Positions 8,599 to 17,213 of a stretch of DNA of 64,000 nucleotides are shown here, piece by piece. The notes below the pieces were generated by a model that ran no database searches, had not been told where the DNA came from, and saw only the letters and a program-made list of their open reading frames with translations. Source of the stretch: Chelativorans sp. AA-79 (GTDB lineage Bacteria > Pseudomonadota > Alphaproteobacteria > Rhizobiales > Rhizobiaceae); assembly GCF_029457495.1 (NCBI RefSeq), contig NZ_CP120361.1, positions 3,674,001 to 3,738,000 of the forward strand. The letters are read 5' to 3'. A program made the translations under genes and the position numbers. Numbering within the stretch: the stretch's first letter is position 1; every line of letters starts with the position of its first letter.

Positions 8599-9355
8599 TC
8601 AGCTCAAAACGGAGACGACGCGTTCGCGAACCCAGCGCAGGCAAGAATCGTCGGAGGATCGATCATGCCACACCATGCAATAAGCGAATTCTTCGGCTTC
8701 CGGGAAATCGATGAGGTGCAATTTCGCGATGCCAGCGACCTGTTCCGCCACGCGTCGTGGCATACATAGGACATGGTCGGAGTCAGCCACAATGGGCCAT
8801 AGAGAAAATAGGGCGTTACAAAGTTGCCAGCTGCTGCCGATTGCCCATGGCTGGCAAGAATATCTTCCAATCTGTTCCCGTGCCGTCCGGGTGGCGGAGG
8901 AGCACGCGCGGAAACCCAGCCAATTCAGCACTCGTCACTCTTCCGCCGCTATCACGATGTTGGGTGGTCGCGCCGAGCGAGGCAGACATAGTTTTCCTTA
9001 AACAATGGCTGAAATTTAAAGCCTGGGGGCAATGGATCATCGGTATAAAGACCAAAGTCCACCCGTCCTTCCTCGAGATCATCAAGCGTTCCCGAAGACC
9101 AGGGACGCACATCAATTGAAATCCCGGGGGCGATGCATGACTTGCAACATGGGAAATACCGCGCTTCTACTCGTCGGTCAGCGCCGAAGCATCGCGCAAG
9201 CTCTGCGTGATCGGCATGGCCGGGCAAGTCGACGGCGTACTCGTGGCAGAACTGCCGCTTGAAGGCCGCAAATGGCTGGCTGACCAGCATCCGGCGGCTT
9301 CGGGTCCGTCACTGAACAAGAGGAACGTTGTTCCAAGCCACTTCACTGCGGCCAT
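8599..9355 (-). pseudogene. Decayed LysR-family regulator
   Basis: LysR substrate-binding-domain sequence is readable on the minus strand but scattered over all three frames. One frame gives IDVRPWSSGTLDDLEEGRVDFGLY and ARRDHP (about 9120-8960); a second gives a segment around TPYFLYGPLWLTPT (about 8800); a third gives LIDFPEAEEFAYCMVWHDRS and a WVRE tail (about 8700-8610). The upstream part is worse, with only a SQP-like trace of the DNA-binding domain near 9280. At least three frame changes mean no working protein, so this is an old remnant rather than one sequencing slip. Confidence 0.7.
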
Positions 9356-9445
9356 AACCCGACGCGGCTAATCAGCGAAGGCGAGGAATTGTCGAGCTTG
9401 CCAATCCCAGTGCTTCGGCTGAGCCCGCCTGCAGTTTCCCCTTCT

Positions 9446-10906
9446 TTACGGGCCCCGTGGCGAGAATATCGCGCGCGCGGGATCGGCCTCGTAGAAGGGA
9501 ACGTAGGCTCCCACATCGTCCGCAAGAGTAGCGATCGAATCGAGGATATAGTCGACCTTCTCGTCGGAAAGCAGCACGCTAAGATTGAAGCGCGTGAAGC
9601 CGGGCTTTTCGATCTCCTGCCCCGACCGGATCGCCGCCCGCAGCCCGTTGGAGCGGACCTCGTCGATGCCCAGCAGGCGATGGACGTAGGGTCCGGCGCA
9701 GGCGCAGCCGCCGCGGGCCTGGATACCGAAACGGTCGCTCAGCATCCGGGTCACCAGTTGCTGATGCACATGCCCGCCGTGCCCGTCGCGGATACGGAAC
9801 GCGAAGATCGGCAGGCGCGTGGCGGTCGTAGAGCCGAGCATCTCGAGATTCGGTATGTCGAGAAGCCGTCGCATTGCACGGCCGGCGAGCCATTCGTTGC
9901 GCACTGCCATGAAGTCCGCACCGATCGCCTCCTTGACGAGAAAGGCCAGAGCGGCGCGGATGTCGCCGATGACGTTCGGCGTTCCCGCCTCCTCCCGCGC
10001 CTCAAGGCTGGCACTGTAATCGTGCCCCCAGGGCGAGACAAAGGAGACCGTGCCTCCGCCCGGCCATGTCGGCTTGTCGGCCACGACGGCATCGCGCCGC
10101 ACGATCAGGACGCCCGAGGCGCCGGGGCCGCCGACGAATTTGTGCGGTGAGACGACGACGGCGTCGATGTAATCGGCCACGTCGATCGGCACATATGGCC
10201 CCGCCCCGGCATAATCCCACACCATCAGCGCGCCGGCCGCCTTCACTTGCCGCGAGATGGCGCGGACATCGGCGACGATGCCCGTGACGTTGGAGGCGGC
10301 CGAAAAGGAGCAAACTGTCAATTCCGGCGCCGAGGGCTGATGAAGCACGGCTTCCAGGCGGTCGCGATCGGGACCGCCACCGGGCGCCTCCTCGATCTCG
10401 ACGATCTCCGCCCCGCTTTCGCGCCACGGCAGTATGTTGGAATGATGCTCGTAGGGGCCGATAATGACGCGTGCGCCGGCACCCGCGGCAGCGGTCTGCC
10501 GGACGCCCAAAAGATTTACGAGGCGATTGATGCCGGTCGTGGCACCGTTGCCGGCGAAGATCACCGCGTGCGCGGCGCCGGCATTGCAGAAGCGGAGAAT
10601 GGTAGCGCGCGCTTCGCGGCGCAACCGGGTGACATAGCCGCCGCAGAAGGACGCCTCCGTGTGGCTGTTGGCGTAATAGGGCAGCAACTCGCGCAGTACG
10701 AACTCCTCGACCTGCATCAGCGCCCTGCCGGACGCGACATAGTCGGCATAGACGAGACGCTTCTCACCGAACGGCCCCGGCACAACCGCGTCTTCGCCGA
10801 TCAGCCCTCTGCGCAAGACGGCGACTGCGCTCTCGGCCGCAAGCCTCGCGCGGAAATCGGCTAGCGGGGACGGGTTTTCAGCGGCGAGGCTCACAATGAT
10901 CTCCAT
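9446..10906 (-). CDS. Class V aminotransferase / cysteine-desulfurase-fold PLP enzyme
   Basis: About 486 residues of fold-type I PLP enzyme. Visible landmarks are the cofactor-binding FAGNGATTGINRL, DYAGAGPYVPID with the Asp that pairs with the PLP ring, and the Schiff-base Lys in VVVSPHKFVGGPGASG. A Cys-containing loop, ARGGCACAGPYVHRLLG, lies near the C-terminus, as in the class that includes desulfurases. True SufS/IscS proteins are about 410 residues, so this longer member may be a lyase or aminotransferase on another substrate. I use the ATG at 10906; a GTG at 10894 has a better-spaced GGAG. It is divergent from an Lrp-type gene that probably controls it. Confidence 0.82.
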   Translation of the reverse strand: MEIIVSLAAENPSPLADFRARLAAESAVAVLRRGLIGEDAVVPGPFGEKRLVYADYVASGRALMQVEEFVLRELLPYYANSHTEASFCGGYVTRLRREARATILRFCNAGAAHAVIFAGNGATTGINRLVNLLGVRQTAAAGAGARVIIGPYEHHSNILPWRESGAEIVEIEEAPGGGPDRDRLEAVLHQPSAPELTVCSFSAASNVTGIVADVRAISRQVKAAGALMVWDYAGAGPYVPIDVADYIDAVVVSPHKFVGGPGASGVLIVRRDAVVADKPTWPGGGTVSFVSPWGHDYSASLEAREEAGTPNVIGDIRAALAFLVKEAIGADFMAVRNEWLAGRAMRRLLDIPNLEMLGSTTATRLPIFAFRIRDGHGGHVHQQLVTRMLSDRFGIQARGGCACAGPYVHRLLGIDEVRSNGLRAAIRSGQEIEKPGFTRFNLSVLLSDEKVDYILDSIATLADDVGAYVPFYEADPARAIFSPRGP

Positions 10907-10978
10907 ACCAAGGGATTTTTCTTTCAATATCACCGCTGAAGCGAAGAAACCTCACTTGTTTTGAGCCATGAACACATT

Positions 10979-11002
10979 ATTATCGTTCATATGAACGATA
11001 AT
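10979..11002. promoter_or_regulatory. Perfect 24-bp palindrome overlapping the Lrp-family start codon
   Basis: The arms are ATTATCGTTCAT (10979-10990) and ATGAACGATAAT (10991-11002), with no spacer. The right arm begins with the ATG that I take as the start of the regulator gene. A dimeric regulator bound here would block its own transcription and could control the divergent PLP-enzyme gene that starts about 75 bases away. Confidence 0.75.
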
Positions 11003-11473
11003 TTTCCCACAATTGATATGATTGATCGAAAGATCGTGCGCGAGCTGCAAAAGGACGCCTCGCTGTCCCAGCGCGAGCTGGCGGAGCGGGTCGGCCTGTC
11101 GCAAAACGCCTGCTGGCGCAGGCTTCAGCGGCTTCGGGCCGAGGGCATTCTGGGCGACATGCAGACGCGAGTGAACCTGGAGGCGTTCGGCCTCGACCTC
11201 ACCGTCTTCGTGATGATTCGCACCCGCCACCACTCCGTCGAATGGGCGACCCGCTTCCGCAGCCATGTCGAGCGGCTGCCGGAGGTCACCGGCTTCTATC
11301 GGATCGGCGGCGACTGGGACTATCTGGTCAAGGTGGTGACGCGCGGCATGAAGGGCTACGACGCCTTCTACAAGCGGCTGACCACCGATTTCGACCTTGC
11401 AACCGTCACCGGTTTCTTCTCGATGGAAGAGATCATTGACGAGCGCCCCGTGGACGTGCTGCAGATCCGGTGA
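10991..11473 (+). CDS. Lrp/AsnC-family transcriptional regulator
   Basis: A 160-residue regulator. The N-terminal winged helix is DMIDRKIVRELQKDASLSQRELAERVGLSQNACWRRLQRL, and the C-terminal RAM/AsnC ligand domain has the Gly-Asp turn in GFYRIGGDWDYLVKVV. This family usually senses an amino acid. The ATG at 10991 lies in the palindrome described separately and has no Shine-Dalgarno sequence; the alternative TTG at 10961 also lacks one, so the message may be leaderless. It likely regulates the divergent PLP enzyme. Its stop at 11473 abuts the convergent dehydrogenase gene. Confidence 0.92.
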   Translation: MNDNFPTIDMIDRKIVRELQKDASLSQRELAERVGLSQNACWRRLQRLRAEGILGDMQTRVNLEAFGLDLTVFVMIRTRHHSVEWATRFRSHVERLPEVTGFYRIGGDWDYLVKVVTRGMKGYDAFYKRLTTDFDLATVTGFFSMEEIIDERPVDVLQIR

Positions 11474-12496
11474 CTATCGGTGTATGGCCGGAAGGAGGTC
11501 GTTCTCGGCACGGAAATCCCGCCCGTAGAGCGCACAGAAGATCGCCACCCCGGCTTTGTGAAGCGGAACGGGCACGCTCTTTTCCCTTGCGAGGTCGATC
11601 ACCTGCACGATGCCGAAGGGCACGTCCTCGGTGACGAAGCGGGTTTCGAGCGATGTCGGACCGGGGGGCCCCTTGCGCTTTTCGTGGACGGCCGCCGCCA
11701 TCTCGGCAACACTCATGCCTTCCGCAAAGCCGAAGGTCAGGCGGTAGTGATCCTCGACGCTGCGCACCGACACGCCATGCGCAGCGGCAACCGCCAGCCG
11801 CTCGGCGTCGAGCGCCTCGATGAAGCGCGCGACAGACGGCGTGATCGCGTCGTAGTTGGCCCAGTACTCGGCCTTCTCGATGCGGGTGAAGTTGCACAGG
11901 GCGCTCGCCATGTGGATCGGCGGATTGAGGTTGCTGAGCGCGATCGCGGTAAGGTTGGCGGCAAGCCGGAAGCGGTCGCCGAACAGCGCGCGGCAGGTCT
12001 GCAGCCCCTCCGACGCCCGATGCTCGGGCAGGACCGCGATCTCCAGAAGGTTGCGGATACCGCCGATGGCGACGGTATCCGGGCCGGAGCGGCGCCCCAT
12101 GAGCACGGTGGTAGCAAATGCGATCACCGTCACGTCCACCCCGCGCTGTTCGAGACGCTGCGCGAGATAGAGCGCGCCCATCGACAATTGCGCGCTGACG
12201 ATGACCGTCTGGCCGGGCGCGACATGCGGCAGCGCAGCGTCGAAGACGTTGCGATGGCCGTTGGCAGGCAAGGCGACGATGATCACATTCGCCTCCTTCA
12301 CCGCTTCGGCGGCCGTAGGCACGAAGGCAACACGCAACCGGTGCTCGATGACGCCGGTAGTGACAAGGTCGGACGTCGCGAGCTCGCCGATGCTCGCTCC
12401 CGACGGCGACCAGACCGCCACCGTGTGGCCGGCCTGCTCGAGCATGGCCGCCATTGCGAGCGCGACGCCCCCTGCCCCGAGAATTGCCACCCGCAT
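11474..12496 (-). CDS. Octopine/nopaline dehydrogenase-like NAD(P) oxidoreductase
   Basis: A 340-residue protein with an N-terminal Rossmann motif (MRVAILGAGGVALAMAAMLEQAGHTV) and a helical C-terminal domain of the opine-dehydrogenase type: NPPIHMASALCNFTRIE carries the catalytic-type His, and DHYRLTFGFAEGMSVAEMA follows. Family members reductively join, or oxidatively split, an amino acid and an alpha-keto acid. The gene starts 3 bases after the hyuB stop, so it is in the hyuAB operon. In this context oxidative cleavage of an opine-like or N-carboxyalkyl amino acid is a reasonable guess, not shown by sequence. Confidence 0.85.
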   Translation of the reverse strand: MRVAILGAGGVALAMAAMLEQAGHTVAVWSPSGASIGELATSDLVTTGVIEHRLRVAFVPTAAEAVKEANVIIVALPANGHRNVFDAALPHVAPGQTVIVSAQLSMGALYLAQRLEQRGVDVTVIAFATTVLMGRRSGPDTVAIGGIRNLLEIAVLPEHRASEGLQTCRALFGDRFRLAANLTAIALSNLNPPIHMASALCNFTRIEKAEYWANYDAITPSVARFIEALDAERLAVAAAHGVSVRSVEDHYRLTFGFAEGMSVAEMAAAVHEKRKGPPGPTSLETRFVTEDVPFGIVQVIDLAREKSVPVPLHKAGVAIFCALYGRDFRAENDLLPAIHR

Positions 12497-12499
12497 CGT

Positions 12500-14164
12500 T
12501 CAGACGTCCAGCCCGTAAATGTCGCGGGCGGCCTGAAGCGAGATGCGCTCCTCTTTCAGGTCTCGCCGGACGAGGTCGCGGTCGCGCTCCTTCGGGTTGC
12601 CGTAGCCGCCACCCGACGATGCGACCATCGCCAGCGTCCGGCCCGGACCGACGCGGCCGTTGCGGTTCTTCAGCGCCGCAACGCCCTCGCCCAGCTCGAC
12701 ATTGGTGGTGCGACCGTCATGGGCGCCGAACAGACCCCACGGCGGGATGATCGAATTGGTGCCGCCGGCATTGACTGTCGCGGTATGGTCGAGCACGCGG
12801 ATCTGCCGGCGCATCGTCATGCCGCCGCGCCATTTGCCGGGGCCGCCGGAGTCCTGCACCAGCTCATAGCGCTCGACCATGACGGGATGCTCGAATTCGA
12901 GCGCCTCGATGGGAATGTTGGCGGTGTTGGTGGTGTGCACCTGCACGCCGTCAAGCCCGTCCTGCGCGGCGCGTCCGCCCATGCTGCCGCCGCACATCTC
13001 GTTATAGACGTAGAAGCGGCCGGTGCGCGGGTGCATGCCCGAAAACGTCATCAGGCCACCGCCCGTGCAGGCCGCGCAGATGCGCTCGGGGATGGCGGCG
13101 GAAAGCGCTGCGAAGATCATGTCCACCAGCCGCTGACCGATGTCGGTGCGGGTGTAAACGGCTGCGGGCGAGACCGCGTTGAAGACGGAGCCTTCATCCG
13201 CAATGACGTGTATGGGACGATGGAAGCCGGAATTGGCCGGAATGCCCGGATCAACCAGCGACTTGACGGCGAAATAGACCGTGGCGAGCGTGGCCGTGTA
13301 GACCATGTTGATGCCGGCGCGAACCTGCGCGGGATTGTCGCGCAGGTCGATCGTAATCTCGTCACCCTTGACCTCGACTTTCACCTTGAGGTCAAGCAGT
13401 TGGTCGTAGGAGGGCGTATCGAAACGACATTCGTTGAAGTACACGCCGTCCGGGATGGTGGCGATGCCGGTGCGGGTCTTGCGCTCGGCGTAGTCCAGCA
13501 CCTCGGCACCTGCCGCGCGCACGACATGCTCGCCGTACTTTGAGCACAGTGCCTGATATCGCTGGACGCCCAGCCGATTGGCCGCCATCTGGGCGCGGAA
13601 ATCGTTGATGCGCTCGTGCGGGACCTGACAGTTCAGCAGCACCAGATCCATGATATCCTGCTGCAGCACGCCCTTGCGGTAGAGGCGGATCGGCGGAATG
13701 CGCAGACCTTCCTGATAGATATGGTCGTGGCCGCGGTCGACGAAGTCGGAGTGATGCGCGAGGTTCGTTACCCACGCCACCAGCCTCTCCTCGAAGAAGA
13801 CCGGCTCAAGAAAGACGATGTCGTTGAGATGCGTGCCGCCGCCGGTATGGGCATCGTTGCCGATGAAGACGTCGCCCGGCTCGACCGTCGACAGATCGAC
13901 ATTCTTCATCACCCATTCCGAGATGCCGAGCAGCGAGCCCAGATGCACGGGAATGCGCTCGGCCTGCGCTAGCGTGCGGCCTTCAGTGTCGAAGATCACC
14001 GTGGAGCAGTCCTGCCGCTCCTTGATGTTGGCCGAATAGGCGGCGCGCACGATGGCCTTGCCCATTTCCTCGACAATCGTCATCAGCGCGCTGCCGACGA
14101 CCTCCGTGGTTACGGGATCGAGTTGCACGGACGCGGTTTCCGAGACTGAGAGGAGCTTGTTCAT
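12500..14164 (-). CDS. hyuB: Hydantoinase B / 5-oxoprolinase beta-type subunit
   Basis: 554 residues, starting MNKLLSVSETASVQLDPVTTEVVGSAL. The typical HyuB landmarks are GKAIVRAAYSANIKERQDCST, a GDVFIGNDAHTGGGTHLNDI segment, a mid-protein NSGFHRPIHVI region, and the C-terminal GGPGKWRGGMTMRRQIRV. With HyuA it forms the ATP-dependent ring-opening enzyme acting on hydantoins, 5-oxoproline or related lactams or imides. The start overlaps the HyuA stop (ATGA), giving translational coupling. Open sequence reading upstream into the HyuA gene is out-of-frame shadow. Length fits the family. Confidence 0.92.
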   Translation of the reverse strand: MNKLLSVSETASVQLDPVTTEVVGSALMTIVEEMGKAIVRAAYSANIKERQDCSTVIFDTEGRTLAQAERIPVHLGSLLGISEWVMKNVDLSTVEPGDVFIGNDAHTGGGTHLNDIVFLEPVFFEERLVAWVTNLAHHSDFVDRGHDHIYQEGLRIPPIRLYRKGVLQQDIMDLVLLNCQVPHERINDFRAQMAANRLGVQRYQALCSKYGEHVVRAAGAEVLDYAERKTRTGIATIPDGVYFNECRFDTPSYDQLLDLKVKVEVKGDEITIDLRDNPAQVRAGINMVYTATLATVYFAVKSLVDPGIPANSGFHRPIHVIADEGSVFNAVSPAAVYTRTDIGQRLVDMIFAALSAAIPERICAACTGGGLMTFSGMHPRTGRFYVYNEMCGGSMGGRAAQDGLDGVQVHTTNTANIPIEALEFEHPVMVERYELVQDSGGPGKWRGGMTMRRQIRVLDHTATVNAGGTNSIIPPWGLFGAHDGRTTNVELGEGVAALKNRNGRVGPGRTLAMVASSGGGYGNPKERDRDLVRRDLKEERISLQAARDIYGLDV

Positions 14165-16266
14165 CCGGAGGCCTCGAGCATCAGGTTGAGATAGGCGTCG
14201 ACGGTGGCGGCCTGCGCCGGCAGCACGAGCGTGGTGGAATCCATCTGCTCGATGACGGCAGGCCCTTTGACCACGTGGCCAGGCTGGAGGCGCTCGCGAT
14301 CGTAGAGCGGCACGTCGACGACTGCACCCATTTCCGGCAGCCAGACGCTGCGCGTGCCGATGACGGTCGCAGCGACGTCGCCGGTTGCCGGCGGATAAGA
14401 CTTCTGCTCGGCTTTCGGAACCAGGCCGATCGCCTCGGCGCGCAGGGTCGTGATCTGGATCGGCTCCTCGTCGGCGACATAGCCGTAGAGCTGGCGATGC
14501 GCGTCCTCGAAGTTCCGGCGCAACGCATCGAGAACCGTCTCGGGAGAAGCATCCTCCGGCCAATCCACGGTCAGCTCGTAGCCCTGTCCGCCGTAGCGCA
14601 TGTCGACGGCACGGTTGAGGCGGCGATCGCCAGCGGGAATCTTCTCGGCTGCGAACCAGTCGTCGGCGCGCTCCCGAAGTTGAGCGAAGCCGGCTTCCAG
14701 AGGTGCAAGCGAATCCGACCCGAGCGCCATCATCCGCGTCAGGGCGAGATTGGTGCGCAGGTCGGACTGCAACAGCCCCAGGGCACACATGATGCCGGGA
14801 TGCTTGGGGATCATGACACGCGGAATGTCGAGCTCGGCTGCGAGGCGGGCAGCATGGATGGGGCCGGCGCCACCGAAGGCGAGCATGACATAGTCGCGCG
14901 GATCGTAACCGCGCTCGACCGAAATGACGCGAATGGCCTTGGCCATGTTGGCGACGACGACGCGGATGATGCCCTGCGCCGCGTCCATGACACCGATGCC
15001 GAGCTTTTCGGCCAGCCGCTCGACCGCCGCGCGGGAAGCGGAAGCATCGATCGCCATGCGGCCGTTGAGCAGGTGCGTCTGGTTGAGTATCCCAAGCACG
15101 ACATTGGCGTCGGTGACAGTCGGCTCGTCATTGCCGAGGCCGTAGCACACTGGTCCCGGAGATGCGCCTGCCGAGCGCGGGCCGACCTTGAGAAGGCCGT
15201 TGTCGACATACGCGATGGAGCCGCCGCCGGCGCCCACGGTGTGAATGTCCAACATCGGCACCTTGAGCGGGTAGCCGTGAACCTCGATGTCGTTGGCCAT
15301 CTGCGGACGACCGCGATCGATCAGCGACACGTCGCTGGACGTGCCGCCCATGTCGAAGGTGATGAGGTTGTCGTAGCCTGTCGAGCGACCAATGGTCAAA
15401 GCCGCCATCACACCCGCGGCCGGTCCGGACAGCACCGTGCGGACCGGCTGCGCCTTGGCCGTCTCGCAGGAGATGACGCCGCCATTGCTCTGCGTGAGAT
15501 GCGGCTCGGCATGAACCCCGATGGCCTCCAGACGCGGCGTGAGACGATCCAGATAGGCGCGCATGATCGGCCCGAGATAGGCGTTGACCACCGTGGTGGA
15601 CAGGCGCTCATATTCGCGGAACTCGGGCGCGATCTCGTGCGAGACCGAGATGAAGGCCCCGGGATACTCCTCCTCGACGATGGCGCGGATACGCGCCTCG
15701 TGTTTCGGCTCGATGAAGGAGAAAAGCGTGCAGATCGCCACGGCGCCGACGCCGTCCTGCTTCAGCTTGCGAACCGCCGCACGTACGTCGCCCTCGTTCA
15801 GCTCGGTCTGCACCGTGCCGTCGAACAGGATGCGCTCGCGCACCTCCAGCCGCTTGTCGCGGCTGGCGAGAACTGGCGGCTTCACTGTCTGCAAATCGTA
15901 GAGATCGGGCCGCTTCTGACGCCGTATTTCAAGGATGTCACGGAAACCGGCGGTGGTGATAAGGCCGGTGTCGGCACCGTTGCCGGTGATCAGCGCATTG
16001 GTACCGACCGTCGTGCCGTGACCGAAATAGGCTACCGCCCCGCGAGCGGCCTCGCCGCCCAACTCCCCGAGCGCCTGCTCGATACCTGTAGCGATGCCTT
16101 CGGAGGGGTCGCGCGGCGTGCTGGACACCTTCCAGACCAGAACGTCGCCGGTGCTTTCGTCAAACACGCAGACATCGGTGAAGGTGCCGCCCGAATCGAC
16201 GCCGACGCGCAACCGGGCGGAAGAGGGCTGGGAGTTGTCCTGAGACAAAGGAAAGCGTCCTCGCAT
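14161..16266 (-). CDS. hyuA: Hydantoinase A / 5-oxoprolinase alpha-type subunit
   Basis: About 701 residues of the actin-fold ATPase subunit. RVGVDSGGTFTDVCVFDE opens the nucleotide-binding fold, GHGTTVGTNALI and GFRDILEIRRQKRPDLYDL follow in the N-terminal domain, then FDMGGTSSDVSLI and AVGAGGGSIAYVD form the phosphate-binding loops. The C-terminal part matches the family to the end. I start at the ATG at 16266, 16 residues before that fold; upstream in-frame codons to 16344 would enter the control region. First gene of hyuA-hyuB-dehydrogenase, divergent from a GntR regulator. Confidence 0.92.
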   Translation of the reverse strand: MRGRFPLSQDNSQPSSARLRVGVDSGGTFTDVCVFDESTGDVLVWKVSSTPRDPSEGIATGIEQALGELGGEAARGAVAYFGHGTTVGTNALITGNGADTGLITTAGFRDILEIRRQKRPDLYDLQTVKPPVLASRDKRLEVRERILFDGTVQTELNEGDVRAAVRKLKQDGVGAVAICTLFSFIEPKHEARIRAIVEEEYPGAFISVSHEIAPEFREYERLSTTVVNAYLGPIMRAYLDRLTPRLEAIGVHAEPHLTQSNGGVISCETAKAQPVRTVLSGPAAGVMAALTIGRSTGYDNLITFDMGGTSSDVSLIDRGRPQMANDIEVHGYPLKVPMLDIHTVGAGGGSIAYVDNGLLKVGPRSAGASPGPVCYGLGNDEPTVTDANVVLGILNQTHLLNGRMAIDASASRAAVERLAEKLGIGVMDAAQGIIRVVVANMAKAIRVISVERGYDPRDYVMLAFGGAGPIHAARLAAELDIPRVMIPKHPGIMCALGLLQSDLRTNLALTRMMALGSDSLAPLEAGFAQLRERADDWFAAEKIPAGDRRLNRAVDMRYGGQGYELTVDWPEDASPETVLDALRRNFEDAHRQLYGYVADEEPIQITTLRAEAIGLVPKAEQKSYPPATGDVAATVIGTRSVWLPEMGAVVDVPLYDRERLQPGHVVKGPAVIEQMDSTTLVLPAQAATVDAYLNLMLEASG

Positions 16267-16330
16267 TGGCCCCGCAGGGAGCGCGGGCCTAAAGTTAGCA
16301 GCGAAGCGACCGACAGGTGCTCCTGTTGCA

Positions 16331-16343
16331 GAAATTGGCGCCA
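16331..16343. promoter_or_regulatory. Putative GntR operator, copy 1 (GAAATTGGCGCCA)
   Basis: A 13-base word containing the palindrome TTGGCGCCAA, in the 140-base gap between hyuA and the GntR gene. The identical 13-mer recurs at 17099-17111 in front of the hydrolase/importer operon. Duplication at two promoters flanking the regulator gene is the evidence for a shared operator. Confidence 0.6.
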
Positions 16344-16406
16344 AATTTGGGGACTGTCAAGCCGATCCACGCGTGCTAGAGTGACAATTCAACAAAAGAG
16401 ACATGC

Positions 16407-17039
16407 ATGAAGCAGGAAACGACTTCGACCCAGGGGCGCCTTGCCGACATCATCGAGCGCGACATCTACCAGGGCGTTCTGGCGCCTGGCATGTGGCTGA
16501 AGCAGATCGATCTGGAGGAGCGGTACGGCTGCACGCGTCTGTCCCTCCGGCACGCGCTCGAGCAGCTCCAGACGCGGAAGATCGTCCAGCACGTCCCGAA
16601 CCGGGGTTACTACGTACCGTCGGTCGACCAGACTGCCGTGCGCGAGATCATGCAGGCACGCGCCTATGTGGAAATGTCGGTCTGCGACAATCTCGTGGCC
16701 AATATCAGCGACGACTCAATCGCCAAATTGTCATACCTTGCAAGCCTTTTCGCCGATTCCATCAAATCCGGCACCGTACTGCAGCAGGACGAAGCGAACC
16801 ATGCGTTCCATCGCGAATTGCTGCGCTCCTGCAAGAACCAGGTGATGGTGGAGATTATCTGGGATCTGCGCCTGCGCGTTCCGATCTCGGTTCAACGCGC
16901 GAACAATACCCCGACCCGCCTCGAACGCTCCGCACGCGAACATTTCGAGATGGTGGAAGCCTTGCGCCTGCGCGACGCGGAGCGCCTGCGCGCCATCACC
17001 GAAAGCCACGTCACCTATCCGTCGGAAGCCGGGCGCTGA
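16407..17039 (+). CDS. GntR-family regulator, FCD subfamily
   Basis: A 210-residue regulator. The N-terminal winged helix is atypically spelled (LADIIERDIYQGVLAPGMWLKQIDLEERYGCTRLSLRHALEQLQ, then RGYYVP in the wing). The all-helical FCD effector domain carries the expected metal ligands: Asp and His in QQDEANHAFH, His in AREHFEMVEAL, and His in TESHV. FCD regulators bind carboxylate-type ligands and repress nearby catabolic genes. It is divergent from hyuA and precedes the hydrolase/importer operon, with the same 13-mer on both sides, so it probably represses both. Confidence 0.9.
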   Translation: MKQETTSTQGRLADIIERDIYQGVLAPGMWLKQIDLEERYGCTRLSLRHALEQLQTRKIVQHVPNRGYYVPSVDQTAVREIMQARAYVEMSVCDNLVANISDDSIAKLSYLASLFADSIKSGTVLQQDEANHAFHRELLRSCKNQVMVEIIWDLRLRVPISVQRANNTPTRLERSAREHFEMVEALRLRDAERLRAITESHVTYPSEAGR

Positions 17040-17098
17040 TTTCTTTGCATTTTTCGCTTCAGTTCAAAGAATCATCGCAGAAGAGAAAAATTTTGTTT

Positions 17099-17111
17099 GA
17101 AATTGGCGCCA
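17099..17111. promoter_or_regulatory. Putative GntR operator, copy 2 (GAAATTGGCGCCA)
   Basis: Identical in all 13 bases to the copy at 16331-16343. It lies 60 bases after the GntR stop and about 100 bases before the start of the alpha/beta hydrolase gene, consistent with an operator for the downstream transport operon. Confidence 0.6.
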
Positions 17112-17213
17112 TATGAGGTTCTTATTTTAGGGAACAAGAAGAGGCTCCGGCGACTGTCGGCGGTCCGGGAACATCGGTTGCGGTTTGCCGCTCTCCTATT
17201 GAAAGGACGCTTC

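Noticed and set aside
11474..12496. Ketol-acid or 2-dehydropantoate reductase for the opine-like dehydrogenase
   Set aside because: The Rossmann motif is shared, but the C-terminal His-containing segment and DHYRLTFGFAEGM match opine-type enzymes better.
11480..13543. 687-codon plus-strand open frame antisense to the opine-dehydrogenase-like and hyuB genes
   Set aside because: His/Arg/Val-rich translation with no motif; the minus-strand genes beneath have full family signatures.
14165..14788. Longer N-terminus for HyuB
   Set aside because: The extra 200 residues are Arg-rich, overlap HyuA in another frame, and the true start is an ATGA junction.
14275..16410. 711-codon plus-strand open frame antisense to hyuA
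   Set aside because: A GC-rich shadow of the HyuA gene; repetitive Ala/Arg/Asp/His composition and no recognisable domain.
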